A stretch of 64,000 nucleotides of DNA from Globodera rostochiensis (GCA_018350325.1 JAEVLN010000001.1:981501-1045500); one strand, 5' to 3'; shown: positions 32,555-43,390, numbered from the stretch's first letter. Notes: generated by a model from the letters alone, not told the origin. Translations and numbers: made by a program.

Positions 32555-32665
32555 TTTGCCTGTGCAAAATTGTCGTGAAGGTAGGAGACTGCGCTGGTGA
32601 TCTGCTCGAAGATGTCGATCTTTTGAGCCTCCTGCAGCAGATGATCACCCTGATTTTCTTCCCAT
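32555..32665 (-). pseudogene. Fragment of the NEK kinase gene (exon 3 end plus intron start)
   Basis: The minus strand reads LLQEAQKIDIFEQITSAVSY and LHDN, near-identical to the kinase exon at 51854-52095 (LLQEGQIIDIFEQITSAVSY). It continues past the splice point into CACAGGCAAAT.TTGGCA, which is intron sequence in the parent. This makes it a DNA-level duplication, not a retrocopy. It has no reading-frame context. Confidence 0.85.
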
Positions 32666-32995
32666 TTTCCCCCACCTGTTATGTTATTTGTCTGCACATT
32701 ATTCATTACACACTCACACTCCCTTATTTTTTTCTCCCTTTCTCTTGCCACTTTTTCTCCACTCTTTCTTCTTTCTCTCACTCCCACACCAAATAAACAG
32801 TGCTGACAAATGAGCACCGCAGCAAATCAACAGGCGTACGCGTCAGCGACGTGCGCGCCGTAGCAAACATTCAACTTTATAAATAGGATTGCAGAATATT
32901 GTGAAATATAGCGGCTTTTTTGTTTCTGAACCAATTTCGACAGTTCAAAACCCGTTTTAGATTCTCGACGAATTTGTAATTTGAAAGTATATGAG

Positions 32996-33960
32996 TAAGG
33001 TTCGGAAACTCATGGCAATCCATATTTTTTTTGCGAACTGGGGATGCCCTGAAATGCATGAAAAACACATTTTTAGCTTGATTTGAAGCTTCTAGGACCG
33101 ATTTTTTATCCATATTTTCCATATTTCGCGATTTATGTCCATATTTCATCCATATTTTCCATTTTTTGAAAAAAGCGCAAAATAATCACAAAAGTTCAAA
33201 AAAGTCGTCAAAAATGCCAAAATAGTCACAAAAGTCTAAAAAAGTCGCCAAAACCCTTGAAAATTTGGAAATTGCTGAATCCGTAATTCTGTATATTCCC
33301 CACATTGTAAATTGCCCCAAATTGTTCCCTCTGATTTAACCATCCCCCATAAACATGTCTGCCCATTGCCAAGCCATCCTCCTAATCCTATCCAATGCCA
33401 AACTCACCCATCTGTTACATAAGCATTCTTCCCCATTCAAATCTCTGTGCATCGCCCCAATCCCTTCTGCTCTGAACCTTATCCCCCGCCCATCTCGTGT
33501 CACTATTTAAGTTTACCCCAAACTCCCATTGAGGGGTCCACCAATTCCCATTCGTGTGTCTGTCGGGTCTGTCTGCTTAGCCTTTATTTGTGGACTGCTC
33601 TGAGACTGCTTTTCAGAGACCTTTCGAGACCACAGACCAAATCCCGGTTCTCCCAATCACCTCTCCCGATCACCATATTATGCTTATAATGCCTTTTGTT
33701 TCCAATAAATTATCCTCTCCTCTTTGGACTTTAAAAGGGTCTTATAACCCTATAACCGCGGACACAACAGAAATGTATCTCATCAGCAATTTTAACCAGT
33801 GATGAATGAATTTGAAGAATTTTGGGGAAATTTTATATTGAATTTGGAAAAATTTATGTCCATTTTTTCAATTTTTATGTCCATATTTGGTGTTTTGTCC
33901 ATATTTTGAGGATTTATGTCCACATTTCACGATTTTATATCCATATTCTTCCGAACCCTA
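32996..33960. mobile_element. hAT-type MITE, TCCATATTT subfamily, with nested insertion
   Basis: The ends are TAAGGTTCGGAA and TTCCGAACCCTA, with an exact 8-bp target duplication TATATGAG at 32988-32995 and 33961-33968. The interior consists of ATGTCCATATTT-type words on both sides of an unrelated 450-bp block (next entry). Confidence 0.85.
33314..33775 (+). mobile_element. Probable solo LTR inside the MITE
   Basis: A block of different, C-rich composition begins TGTAAATTGCCCC and ends ACACAACA. It contains a TATTTAAG promoter-like motif near 33505 and a CAATAAATT polyadenylation-like motif near 33702, the usual order in an LTR. No second LTR or internal coding region is present. A 5-bp duplication was not convincing. 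Confidence 0.4.
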
Positions 33961-34232
33961 TATATGAGTGATTTTGCCCATTTTTTAATCAGTGGACAAC
34001 TGAGTCCCCAGTCAAAAGACACTTCAGTCCCGGATCTGTAACTCGGCTCCTAGAAGTCGGATCAACTTCTCCCATGCCTAGATCGGTTTGTCTCATCGAG
34101 ACCTATCCAACGACATCTCATTTGTCGAAATTGGTTCAGAAACAAAAAAGCTGCTATACTTCACAATATTATGTTTGTTTTTTCGCTTTTGCCGAAGGTT
34201 TGAAACAGCATAATTTCTTTTTTAGCGTCAGA

Positions 34233-34850
34233 ATGGAGAATATTCGTGATCAGGTGGCCCCTTATCTGCCCAAATTTCTTGCCCACTATTTGCAAGCGTT
34301 GAGTTCTGATGATATTGCCATTTTGCCGATCACTGACCATTGCCGCCGCAATTTGCCTTCATTTGTCCTGAAAAGACAGACGTTGCTGAGCATTGCAGCA
34401 ATCGCCGGCATTGAGGGCGTTAAGTCGGAACCTGAACGCGCGTTGACAACAAAGGTCCATAATTTTTTTGTTTCTTTTGTACCTTATATTTGCTAGGATC
34501 TACCCTTCGCTGAGTATCAATTGACGGCAGCGTATAATTGGCAGCAACCGGTGTTCACTCCGACTGTAATCGGTTGCCTTGTGGTTGTGCTTATTTTGGT
34601 TGCTTTTGCGTTCATGATCTGCAGGGAGGTAAGGGCGGCACGCAAAGAAAACGACGAGGGCATTCGCGCTATTCGTCTGCAAATGGATGAGATGGGCGCA
34701 CGAATTGATGCGAGACTTGCGGAGACACGGGCGAGACGGCAACAGAGCGTAAACAACGCGTTGGATGCCCACGAACAACGATTAACGCAAATCCTGCGCG
34801 ACTTTGCTGGGCAGTTTGGGGTCCAAATTGACGGGCAGGACGCAAACTGA
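34233..34850 (+). CDS. Small membrane protein with UAP-derived first exon
   Basis: Exons 34233-34454 and 34497-34850 are separated by a 42-bp intron (GT..TTTGCTAG, phase 0), giving 191 residues. The first exon starts MENIRDQVAPYLPKFLAHYL and LQALSSDD. This parallels MENVHDQLNTYQPKLASYLQ, LQALTDDD of the pyrophosphorylase at 43440, and even the preceding TTTTTAGCGTCA(G/A)A is shared. Homology fades, then partly returns at RAL. The second exon is unrelated to the enzyme: a single transmembrane helix (VIGCLVVVLILVAFAFMICR) followed by about 70 charged residues with coiled-coil character (heptad-like IRLQMDEMGARIDARL). No catalytic motif of the enzyme remains. It is probably an N-in or N-out single-pass protein; function unknown. 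Confidence 0.72.
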
Positions 34851-35421
34851 TACATTTCCTAAATTTGTGCTGGCATGACAAAACCTCTTTTCACCTTTTT
34901 GTGTATGGAAAAAATCAAATAAATATTTATCTACTTGGGATTTAGGAAATATGAGTTTGCATTGCTTAATTGCCAATATTTTTGAATAATATATAAAATA
35001 CACTTTCTAACGAAACGATAAAGCAAAAAATTAAGATCAACGTTTTTTGAAAATCCGGGACCGAGATTTTTTTTTGGGAAAAATCGGGACCCAAATTGCA
35101 TTTTCTTGCTCAAAAGTCCAATTCTTAGGTGTGGATTTTTCCCCGTTAGTCCTGGTCGACCGGGATTGGAACTACGATTTTTCAAAAACCGGGGCCGGGA
35201 TTTGAAAAACCAGGAATTTCCCAACCGGTCCCGGCCTATCCTATTTACTGAAACCGAGTTGGTCGCACTTCGAACTAGAGTAGGCCGGAATCGGGCGGGA
35301 TTACCTATCCCGGTTTTTGAAGATTCATAATCCCGATCCCGGTAGGGCCGGGAATCCGGGATAAAAATACACCCTTAAGGATGGGATTTTTGAGCATAAC
35401 AAACGGTTTGGTTATGGTTAC

Positions 35422-36455
35422 TAGGGTTGGACAAGACCGGATATTATCCGGGTCCCCCGGATAACGGTTCCACCGGTTCCTTGACACCCAGATACCGGTA
35501 CCGGATAGTAATTTACAGCCGGATATCCGTCCGGATACCGGATAATTTTCAATTTTTGAAAATAATCAATTAAAATTTTATAAAAAATCAAATTTCACGC
35601 AATTTTTGACAAAAAGTAAATAAACGAATAAAATCAAATTCAATCAAGTTGGTAGTTAATTCCATTTGTCAATAACTCTTCTTCATCTAAATCAGGCTAC
35701 GGTCAAAGCGTGCCCAGAATAAAATTATTTTTTAAAAACGGAAAACGGAAATATTTTTTAACAGAAAACAAAAAGGGCCAAAAGCAACGGAAAACGGAAA
35801 AATTTTCAAATGAAGTAAAAAAAAATTTTTTTAATCATTTATTTTAATAAATATTTTTTGCAATAGTATTTATTTTTAAAAATTTTGAAGGTTGTCTTTT
35901 TTTCAGCGGTCTTCTAAGTTTATTTAAGCTTTTGGGGGGGGGGGGGGGGGTCGGCGGTGCCGATAGGCGCCGCCGAGAAAATTTTGAATTTTTGACTCAA
36001 TTTGTTAAGCGATTTGCAACCAAAATTTTAAAAATATGGGCAATTTTTTGGAGCTTTTTAAGCATGGGCGAGGTCGGCGGTTTCATTTTAACAAACTCGA
36101 AATTAGCGCAAGTATAATTTTCAAAGATAATTTTAGCAATTTTTTGAGAGCCAATTGTTTTGTGAAATTGTTAATTAATTATAAAAAAATACAGAAGCCC
36201 ATTTCTCTCTATTTAATTTTAGTAGGAAATGGCAAATTGTCTCGCAAAATTCAAAAATTTTACTAGCGCTAACACCATCAAAAAAAAATCTCTCCGAAAA
36301 AATACTAACATTAGGGGGTGCTTAACCCGCCCGGATCCAACCCCCGGATACCGGGTATCCCGGATCCTGGACACCCGGATACCGGTCCCGGATAATTTGC
36401 TCAAAACACCCGGATACCGGTCCCGGTTCCGGATACCCGTTCTTGTCCAACCCTA
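35422..36455. mobile_element. Large hAT-type non-autonomous element, CCGGATACC subfamily
   Basis: 1034 bp with ends TAGGGTTGGACAAGACCGG and complement (GTTCTTGTCCAACCCTA) and an exact 8-bp target duplication ATGGTTAC (35414-35421 and 36456-36463). Subterminal CCGGATACC/GGTATCCGG words occur at both ends. The AT-rich middle includes a G-run at 35934-35950. No transposase frame is present. Confidence 0.9.
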
Positions 36456-36528
36456 ATGGTTACAAAATGTCCGTCTCTTAAATTGCATTTTAATTCTATG
36501 GGCAGGCGAAATAAATGTGCAATTTAAA

Positions 36529-36573
36529 ATACTAGCGGGTTAGGTGCGCCTAACGGCGCACCAACCGCTAGAT
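36529..36573. repeat. Short perfect-stem palindrome
   Basis: CTAGCGGGTTAGGTGCGCC is followed by TAAC and an inverted copy ending CACCAACCGCTAG. It could form a stem of about 18 bp. It may be a tiny element or a hairpin RNA; no target duplication was seen. Confidence 0.5.
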
Positions 36574-36609
36574 GAACAGATTTGATTAATACTTCAATGC
36601 TTTTTATCC

Positions 36610-37512
36610 ATGGAATTTTCATCTTTTGACATTTTTCCACTTTTGGCTTTTTTCCTCTTGGCGTTTTAACCTTTTGACATTTTCCAACTTTTGGCACATT
36701 TCCCCATTTCCTTTTGGCATTTTCATCTTGTGGCACTTTTCCCTCTTGATTTTCCCTTTTCCCCTTTTGGCACATTCTTGGCATTTTCTCCCTTTTTACC
36801 TTTTCCCCTTTGGGCAATTTTACCTTTTGGCACTTTTCCTCTTGGCACTATTCTTCTTGGGCATTTTCTCTCTTTCCCCTTTGGCACTTTTCCCCGCTTT
36901 TGGCTTTTCCCCCGTGGTATTTCACCTTTTGGCTTTTTCCTTTTGTCACTTTGCCGCTTGGCACTTTTCCCTTTTGGCACTGTTCGTTTTTGGCATTTTG
37001 CCTTTTGGCCCATCTTGGCCTATTCCTCGTGCCATTTTCTCTCTTTTACCCCGTGGCTTTTCACCTTTTGGCACTTTTTCCTTTTGGCACTTTTGCCGTT
37101 TGGCATTTTCTCTCTTTTTCCCTTTTGGCACTTTTCCCGCTTGGCACTTTTTCCGGCTTTTGGCTTTACCCGCTTTGGCACATTCCCCCATCTCACTTTT
37201 CCCTTTTGGCACTTTTTTTGGTTGGCACTTTTCCCCGCTTTTAGCTTTTACCCCGTGGCATTTCACCTTTTGGCACTTTTTCCTTTTGGCACTTTTTCCT
37301 TTTGGCACTTTTCCCGCTTGGCACTTTTCATCTTGGCACTATTCTTGGCATTTTCTCCCTTTTTACCTTTTCCCCTTTGGGCAATTTTCCCTTTTGGCAC
37401 TTTTTCTCTTGGCACTATTCTTCTTGGCATTTTCTCTCTTTCCCCCTTGGCACTTTTCCCTTTTGGCACTGTTCGTTTTTGGCATTTTGCCTTTTGGCAC
37501 TTTTCCATCTTC
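36610..37512. repeat. Low-complexity array, CTTTTGGCACTTTTCC words
   Basis: About 900 bp of imperfect copies (period roughly 15-20 bp) with blocks that repeat as a larger unit: 36735-36850 resembles 37310-37440. Open frames of about 300 codons across it are compositional. Confidence 0.85.
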
Positions 37513-38190
37513 GCAATATTTTAAAATAATCAAATAAAATTTAAGATTTCTGTTACATATTTTCATTTTCGTTTAATTTTAAAAGAATTTGGTGTTTCTT
37601 TAGGTTTTGACATTAATTTCGGGTTGTGTTATATAATTTTTTCTATTAAAACAAGCTATTTTGACAGAAAAATAAATAGCGAAAATATTTACGACGTAAG
37701 AAAATTCATTAAATTTTTATCAAATCGAAAAATAAAGAACAAAAACTAAAAAATAAGGACAAATCTTAAATGGGAACCCTGGGGGTAGACAAAGCTTTTA
37801 TCAAATTTTTTGATAAAAAATGCTTAACAATATTTCAATATTTAGTCCATTTCTAAGTTTGAATTTCCATCCAAATTCTGTTCGGCTTATTCACTTTTTT
37901 TTGCTCACTCGGCGGGGCCTTCGTTTGCGTCGTCTGAAAATTTAAAATAAATTTTAAATATACGGTAATTTTTTGAAGCTTTTTATGAATGGGACAGGTC
38001 TGGCGACGCCACCCGGTAAAATTTTGAAGATTTTAATAACCTCAATTCTATTAAAATTTTTTACAAAGTTCTAAAATATGGCAAAATTATGGCAAGTGTG
38101 GAAATAAATATGGCAAAAAATAAGACAAATTTCCAAAATTATAGGCAAAAATAAGGACAAAATTTCAAAATTATGGCATTTGCCTTAAAA
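37513..38190. other. AT-rich stretch without a supported gene
   Basis: Contains ATAAGGCAAA/ATATGGCAAA words at 38070-38190 similar to the TGCCATATTT remnant near 29750. No exon is seen. Confidence 0.45.
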
Positions 38191-38560
38191 ATAAGGCATT
38201 CTGGCATCCCTGGGGAGGGGCGGGGCGGGATTCTGGCATCCCTGGGGGGCATCCCTGGGGGGGGCGAAATTCTGGCATCCCTGGGGGGGGGCGGGATTCT
38301 GGCATCCCTAGGGGGGGGCGAAATTCTGGCATCCCTGGGGGGGGGCGGGGCGGGATTCTGGCATCCCTAGGGGGGGCGAAATTCTGGCATCCCTGGGGGG
38401 GGGCGGGGCGGGATTCTGGCATCCCTAGGGGGGGCGAAATTCTGGCATCCCTGGGGGGGGGCGGGGCGGGATTCTGGCATCCCTAGCGGGGGCGAAATTC
38501 TGGCATCCCTGGGGGGGGGGAGGCGGGATTCTGGCTCCTGGGGGGGGGGGGGGGGGGGGG
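38190..38560. repeat. GC-rich tandem array, ATTCTGGCATCCCTGGGG units
   Basis: About eleven copies alternating between GGCGGGATTCTGGCATCCCT and GGCGAAATTCTGGCATCCCT with variable G runs, ending in a run of about 25 Gs at 38540-38562. It abuts, and may have replaced, the 3' end of the adjacent minus-strand gene. Confidence 0.88.
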
Positions 38561-40075
38561 GGGTACGCCTTTGGTCGTTTGTTTTACCCGGTTCCAATGC
38601 GATTTGCGGCGAACGCCCAAAGGAGACGTAATTCCATGGCCAATGCTTATCAACCACCTCCTTTTCCCACTTGGCCCACTTTTCTTCGTCACGTTCAATC
38701 GGACAACGAACCAACAGCCAAACTTCTTCAAAAACGTATAGCTCAAAGCGCCGTAACACCAATCGCTCCCCCGTCCAATTGTTCTTCAGTTCGACAACGC
38801 CAAGACGTCCGCAAAAGAGAATGATGAAACTGACAGGGTCAGCAGTCCAATTGACAAATGCCGGAAATTAAATAATAGGAATTTCGATAATGGCCAATAA
38901 TAAAAAAATCACCATTTTCAGTCCTTCCACTCCCGTCGAACACCAACGACAGTTGAGCACTTTCGGACGTCCATCCCCGCGGGGCGTATGCAACCATTTG
39001 GCCACCGCTTGGTGAGAAGAAACCTCGGCGTTGTCTTCGGCCGGAAAGTTGGGGAAAATGCCCTCAGAGCCAAAGACTATGAGGCTTCGAAGTGTTATTG
39101 TCCAAATGATTTCCCAAATGGCACTTTCGCCGAATAATACTTCAATATAAAGGCTGGTCTCTTTGGAGTCGAAAAGTTGGCGGCTGCTTTGAAGAAATTC
39201 GATGACACTTCGATCGATGTAACTATAAAAGCAACAAATCGTCAGTGATATTAAACAAATTAAACAAGTTGAATTTTTTTAATTAGGGCTTTTACATAGA
39301 GTTGGCCGAGACCGGGACTGGTACTGAAGTGTCCAGTTTTGGGACTGAATTTCTCCCTTATAAAATCTCGGTTTTTTAATTTTCTCAATCCCGCTCAAGG
39401 GGTTTCCCAAAAATCCCGCCCCGGGGGGTTCCCATAAATCCCGACCCCGGGGATTCCCCAAAAATTCCGCTCCCGGCCAACTCTACTTTTTTACAAAATC
39501 AAAAACGGCATTGACCTGATCAGCAGGCGTTCGAAGCCGATCACTTTGGCCGGAAGCGGCGGCTCTGTCGGAATTGGCATACGATGCTCTTTCCAATCAA
39601 CGAGTACAGTTCTACCGGACTTTTCTTTGACAAATTCGGCACCCTTTCCGTCAGCTGCGCGACGAATTCCCAACCGACCCAGCGACAATCCGTTCAATTT
39701 GAAATGCGCGTCCACCAAACGATCAAATCGATCGCTGATCAGCGCCACTTGCAATCCGAGCACAAACGGGCCACAGAATGCGAAGGCTTCGAACAAAACG
39801 TCGTCACAAACGAAACTGAAAATTTGGGGGCTGTTTAAATGATGCGGGATAAAATTATTTCTTTTAGCTGATCAAAAAAAAGTGTTTCATTCCGGTGGGG
39901 GGGGGGGGGTAGCTGATCAAAAAAAAGAGTTTCATTCCGGTGGAGAGGGGGTAGCTGATCAGAAAAAAGAGTTCCATTCCGGAGGGGGGAGGGGGATTCC
40001 CCGGATCCCGTAAAAATAAGACAAAACTCACATTTCTTTCAGCCGTTTCTCCACTTTCTTCGGATTGTCCGACAT
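38560..40075 (-). CDS. F-box-like cyst-nematode family protein, probably disrupted
   Basis: Exons 40032-40075 ([15 protein letters not shown]), 39516-39815 ([33 protein letters not shown]), 38913-39222 ([44 protein letters not shown]) and about 38560-38861 ([38 protein letters not shown]). These blocks follow a large family I recall from Globodera/Heterodera, annotated as F-box-domain proteins. The first three exons join in phase. The last should start after an acceptor at about 38861, but the sequence there is TTTCCGGCATTTG, with CGG where CAG is expected, and no other AG serves. The C-terminus runs into the G-rich array at 38190-38560 instead of the family's usual ending. It is likely a decaying or alternatively spliced member. 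Confidence 0.72.
39294..39486. mobile_element. MITE, CCGGGATT subfamily, in intron of the F-box-like gene
   Basis: The ends are AGAGTTGGCCGAGACCGGGA and complement (CGGCCAACTCTA), with reiterated AATCCCG and CCCCGGGG words inside. Target duplication not clear. Confidence 0.6.
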
Positions 40076-40479
40076 TTTTGTTGTTGTTGCCAAATGATTT
40101 GCGGACAATTTAGTGCGAAGCAATTTGCCTGATCTTCTGCCAATACTAATGTACAAAATGTTGTCTATTTAAACTGGAGATTCGCAAAATAAACTCGCGC
40201 GAGTTTTTACAATTACAAGAATTTGACCTACAGTACCCCCGGGGAGAGGGACGTTGACATGGAATTGTTCAACCAAGCTTAACTCCCCGGGGAGGGGGGG
40301 GGGGGAGTCGGAAAGCCATGAAGGAAGTGTCTGATCAACTTGATGTAGTTGTCTTTTTTTGATCAGCATCAAAAGTTGACCATATATTATTTTTTGTGGA
40401 TTTCTTGGGCCACCGTATAAGCCCCTTTTTATCCACCCGTGTTAAATTATGCTAATTCATTACCTTTAGTTGCTCGAAT

Positions 40480-40740
40480 CAGGGACGTAGCCAGGGGGGG
40501 GGGGGCGGGGGGGGGGAATTCCCCCCCCCCGAAATGAAATTTCAGAAAAAAAACAAGAGGGGGGACCCTATTGTTTTACACTTTTACAACTTGTTGATCA
40601 ATTTTCTTAACAAATTGCCATAAAAATCAAAAAAATTTTCCCGCGGGCCGCCCCTGGCGCTCAAATGGGAATGCCATCTGAGCGCCGCGCTCAGATGGAT
40701 CAATTCCCCCTTCCGAAATTTTTTTCTAGCTACGTCCCTG
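40480..40740. mobile_element. hAT-type MITE, CAGGGACGTAGC ends
   Basis: The ends are CAGGGACGTAGC and GCTACGTCCCTG, with an exact target duplication GCTCGAAT (40472-40479 and 40741-40748). Long G and C runs lie just inside the left end. The terminal sequence resembles hAT-Tip100-type ends known from many animals. Confidence 0.88.
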
Positions 40741-41173
40741 GCTCGAATTAACAGTTTTTAAACTTTTGAAAACACATATTTTATGCTAAATATATGACCA
40801 TGACTGTGTACATAAGCCAAACAATGGGCAAACGGTCTGGCTATGGGGGGGGGGGGGGGAAGGGTATTTAAAGAATAAATTTTAAATATTTTTTAATATT
40901 ATTTTAGGCAACGGGGGAGAGAAGTGATCAAAACATGTTTTTTGTTTTGCAAAAAGACACGAAAGAACTCTACAAAAACATTAAGATCTCATCTGCTGAA
41001 GATAACAATAACAACAACAACTTTTAAAATATTATGTGCATAATTAGGTGATTCAATATACGAATCATCCTCATTCAATGAACACGAATTTGTAAGGAAG
41101 GAGGAGGCGCGGGCCACCAACATGTACGGCTCGACCAACAGCAGCAGCAACCGGCGTTCAGACGTGTACAAAT

Positions 41174-41300
41174 TAGAGCCCGTTATTTTGAAAATTCCTG
41201 GACCCGGATCCTGGACTTGGAGAAGGCGCCTGGACCTGATTTCCTGGACCAAAATCCAGGAAAAATCCAGGGTACCGGATGCCTGTACCCAGGTCCTCTA
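41174..41300. mobile_element. hAT-type MITE, CCAGG-word subfamily
   Basis: The ends are TAGAGCCCG and the imperfect complement GGTCCTCTA, with an exact target duplication GTACAAAT on both sides. The undisturbed parent exon at 47520 has a single GTACAAAT, proving the insertion. The interior consists of CCTGGACC/GGTCCAGG words. Confidence 0.92.
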
Positions 41301-41412
41301 GTACAAATACAACCGAAGCGACGAGTTGGACAGACTTTTTGAGAAGGACCGCGATTCGAAAGCGATGAGGGAGTTAAATGTGATTTTTTCGGCAGGGTGA
41401 AGCAGCCTGTAA

Positions 41413-41529
41413 CAGGGCTGGGCAAAATTTCGGGACTTTTGGGTTTTCGGATTTTAAATCGTTTCGGGATTTTTGGGGTTTCGAAAATTTCGGGGTTCGG
41501 ATTTTATTTTCCGATTTTGCCCAGCCCTG
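41413..41529. mobile_element. hAT-type MITE, CAGGGCTGGGCAAAAT ends
   Basis: The ends are CAGGGCTGGGCAAAATTTCGG and complement. The flanks GCCTGTAA and ACCTGTAT match at 6 of 8. The interior is TTTCGGGATTTT-like. It sits in an additional insertion that itself interrupts the parent sequence TTCGGCATTGGGG. Confidence 0.8.
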
Positions 41530-41599
41530 ACCTGTATGCAGGCCCGTATTCAGGTGGACGGCATTGGGGTCAGCTGCCCACTCGAAAAAGGGTCCACTC

Positions 41600-41786
41600 T
41601 AGAGACAGGCCGAGATCGAGATCTCGACCGAGATTTTCCGAGAGTTTAGGTCTCGAATCTCGGAATTTTGTCGAAAACTACGAGACCTAGAATCGGAATT
41701 TCGAGATTTTTGATCTCGAAAATCTAGGTCTCGGCCCATCTCCAATCTCGATCTCGGTTTTAGATTTTTCAAAACTCCGGTCTCTA
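41600..41786. mobile_element. hAT-type MITE, GAGATCTCG subfamily
   Basis: The ends are TAGAGACAGGCCGAGATCG and CCGGTCTCTA, with an exact target duplication GTCCACTC (41592-41599 and 41787-41794). The interior is reiterated GAGATCTCGA/TCTCGAAATCTCG words. Confidence 0.9.
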
Positions 41787-41930
41787 GTCCACTCTATGGT
41801 TTTCAAAAAACATTTCGGGGGTTTGCTTTTTTCCATCAGCAAGAATCTTTTCAAAATTCATAAAGCCATAAATAATGAAATGAATATGGTCTTGTCAAGT
41901 GAAAAGACTGCTAACTTCCTCAATTTACAT

Positions 41931-42757
41931 TCCTTTGGGCAGTGGATCGATTGGGCAGTGATCCTTTGGGCAGTGATCCTTTGGGCAGTGACTTTTTTTG
42001 CGAAAATTAATTAACCAGTCAATTAACTTTTAAATATTTTTTTATATATTTAGTTGGTTTATTATTTTTTAAATAGAAATATGCTAATAAAATGTTGCTT
42101 TGATGATGTTGACTGATACTTAATAATGTGATGGAACAATCCGGGCAGATAAAGAATGGGGGGGGGGGGGTGGCGGGGAGACAGAGGGGGGGGGGATGGT
42201 CCAAACAACTTTATTTTCGCACAATTATTCATAATTTATTAACGATAGACTGATATTTTTATTTTTTTTAAATTCTTAGTGAAGTCATTTCAAAAAAAGG
42301 CAAAAGCTTTCTAACTCGAGAAGGCTTCGATTATCAGTTTGAAGCGGACAGCAAAGTTGAAGACAACATGCAAATTTGCAGCAACTGTTTGCAATTTGAT
42401 AATAGAGCAATGGAGTATTTGCGTGCCGTTTCATATCATCTGGCACGCCCCAATAATTTTCCCTTATAACTTACAAATAACTTGTACTCAAAAAATTATT
42501 TTTTAAAATTATATTTCACTGCCCAAAGGATCACTGCCAGGGGTGCTCGTAATTACTTTTACTTATTACGGATTACTTACTTTTAAATTGGTTTTTGCCG
42601 TTACTTATTACTGATTACTTATTACTAATTTTTTTGACTTTTACTTATTACTGATTACTTATTACTAATTTTTTTGCACTGTTACTTATTACTAAATTTT
42701 TTTGGCGGTTACGAGCACCCCTGATCACTGCCCAATCGATCCACTGCCCAAAAGATA
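41931..42757. mobile_element. Inverted-repeat element, CCTTTGGGCAGTGGATCGAT ends
   Basis: The left arm CTTTGGGCAGTGGATCGATT continues with two tandem GGGCAGTGATCCTTT units. The right arm is the complement, interrupted by a younger MITE (42538-42723). The middle is AT-rich and contains a G-run at 42159-42194. No transposase frame is visible. Confidence 0.8.
42538..42723. mobile_element. hAT-type MITE nested in the 41931-42757 element
   Basis: The ends are CAGGGGTGCTCGTAA and TTACGAGCACCCCTG, with an exact target duplication ATCACTGC (42530-42537 and 42724-42731). The interior repeats TTACTTATTACTGATTAC. Confidence 0.92.
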
Positions 42758-43079
42758 GGGAACCGTTTTTTTTGTAAGAGATTTGCATTTTAAAATTCAA
42801 AATAACTTGAATATATTTAAAAGCTTGGCGATGTGTCACTAAAATCAATTTCAAATTTGCGAGTAAAATCTAAAATCCCACCAAAATCACTGCGTTTGTT
42901 GCTCACAAATCAGAAACACCCATTCTTTAGGTGGTGTGTTTATAAATTATAATCAAGGAAATCCAAGGTTTTTATGCCTGGACCTGTATTTTAGGGAGGT
43001 GCCTGGGCCTGGGACAAAAATCCAGGTCCAGAAAAAATCCAGGCCTGTATCCAGGTCCAGGTCGGGCTCTAATAGATTT

Positions 43080-43390
43080 AATTTTTTAAGGGTCAATTTT
43101 TTGGAAATCGAAAAGTCGATCTTTTAGGGGTTCAATTTTTGGACTTTATTACATTTTTCTTAAGGAATTTTTTCAAAAAAGCTGATTTGAGGATGCATTT
43201 TTGAAAATTTGAAAGAGCTCGATCTTTAGGGGTTCGATTTTTGGACTTTATTGCATTTTTCTTAAGGAATTTTTTCAAAAAAGCTGATTTGAGGATGCAT
43301 TTTTTGAAAATTTGAAAAAGCTCGATCTTTAGGAGTTCAATTTGTCGGTTTTTTGCATTTTCTTAAGGAATTTTTCCACCTGAATATATT
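43080..43390. repeat. About 113-bp tandem repeat upstream of the UAP gene
   Basis: Two and a half copies of a unit carrying TTAGGGGTTCAATTTTTGGA, TTTTTCTTAAGGAATTTTTTC and AAAAGCTGATTTGAGGATGC. It ends about 50 bp before the UAP start codon, so it may sit in the promoter. Confidence 0.85.

Larger units (their letters stand above)
41085..41596 (+). pseudogene. Duplicated exon of the 47168-49808 gene, interrupted by elements
   Basis: The segment matches exon 47476-47595 (NSSSNRRSDVYK, then YNRSDELDRLFEKDRDSKAM, RELN and its GTGATTT donor) and continues into the parent's intron (GGCATTGGGG.CAG.TGCCC.CT). It is split by three elements at 41174-41300, 41413-41529 and 41600-41786. Its upstream part (FVRKEEARATNMYG) differs from the parent. 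It is a DNA-level duplicate and not expressible as one exon. Confidence 0.85.

Noticed and set aside
36610..37566. Phe/Trp-rich and Lys-rich frames of up to 300 codons
   Set aside because: Compositional by-product of the CTTTTGGCACTTTT array on both strands.
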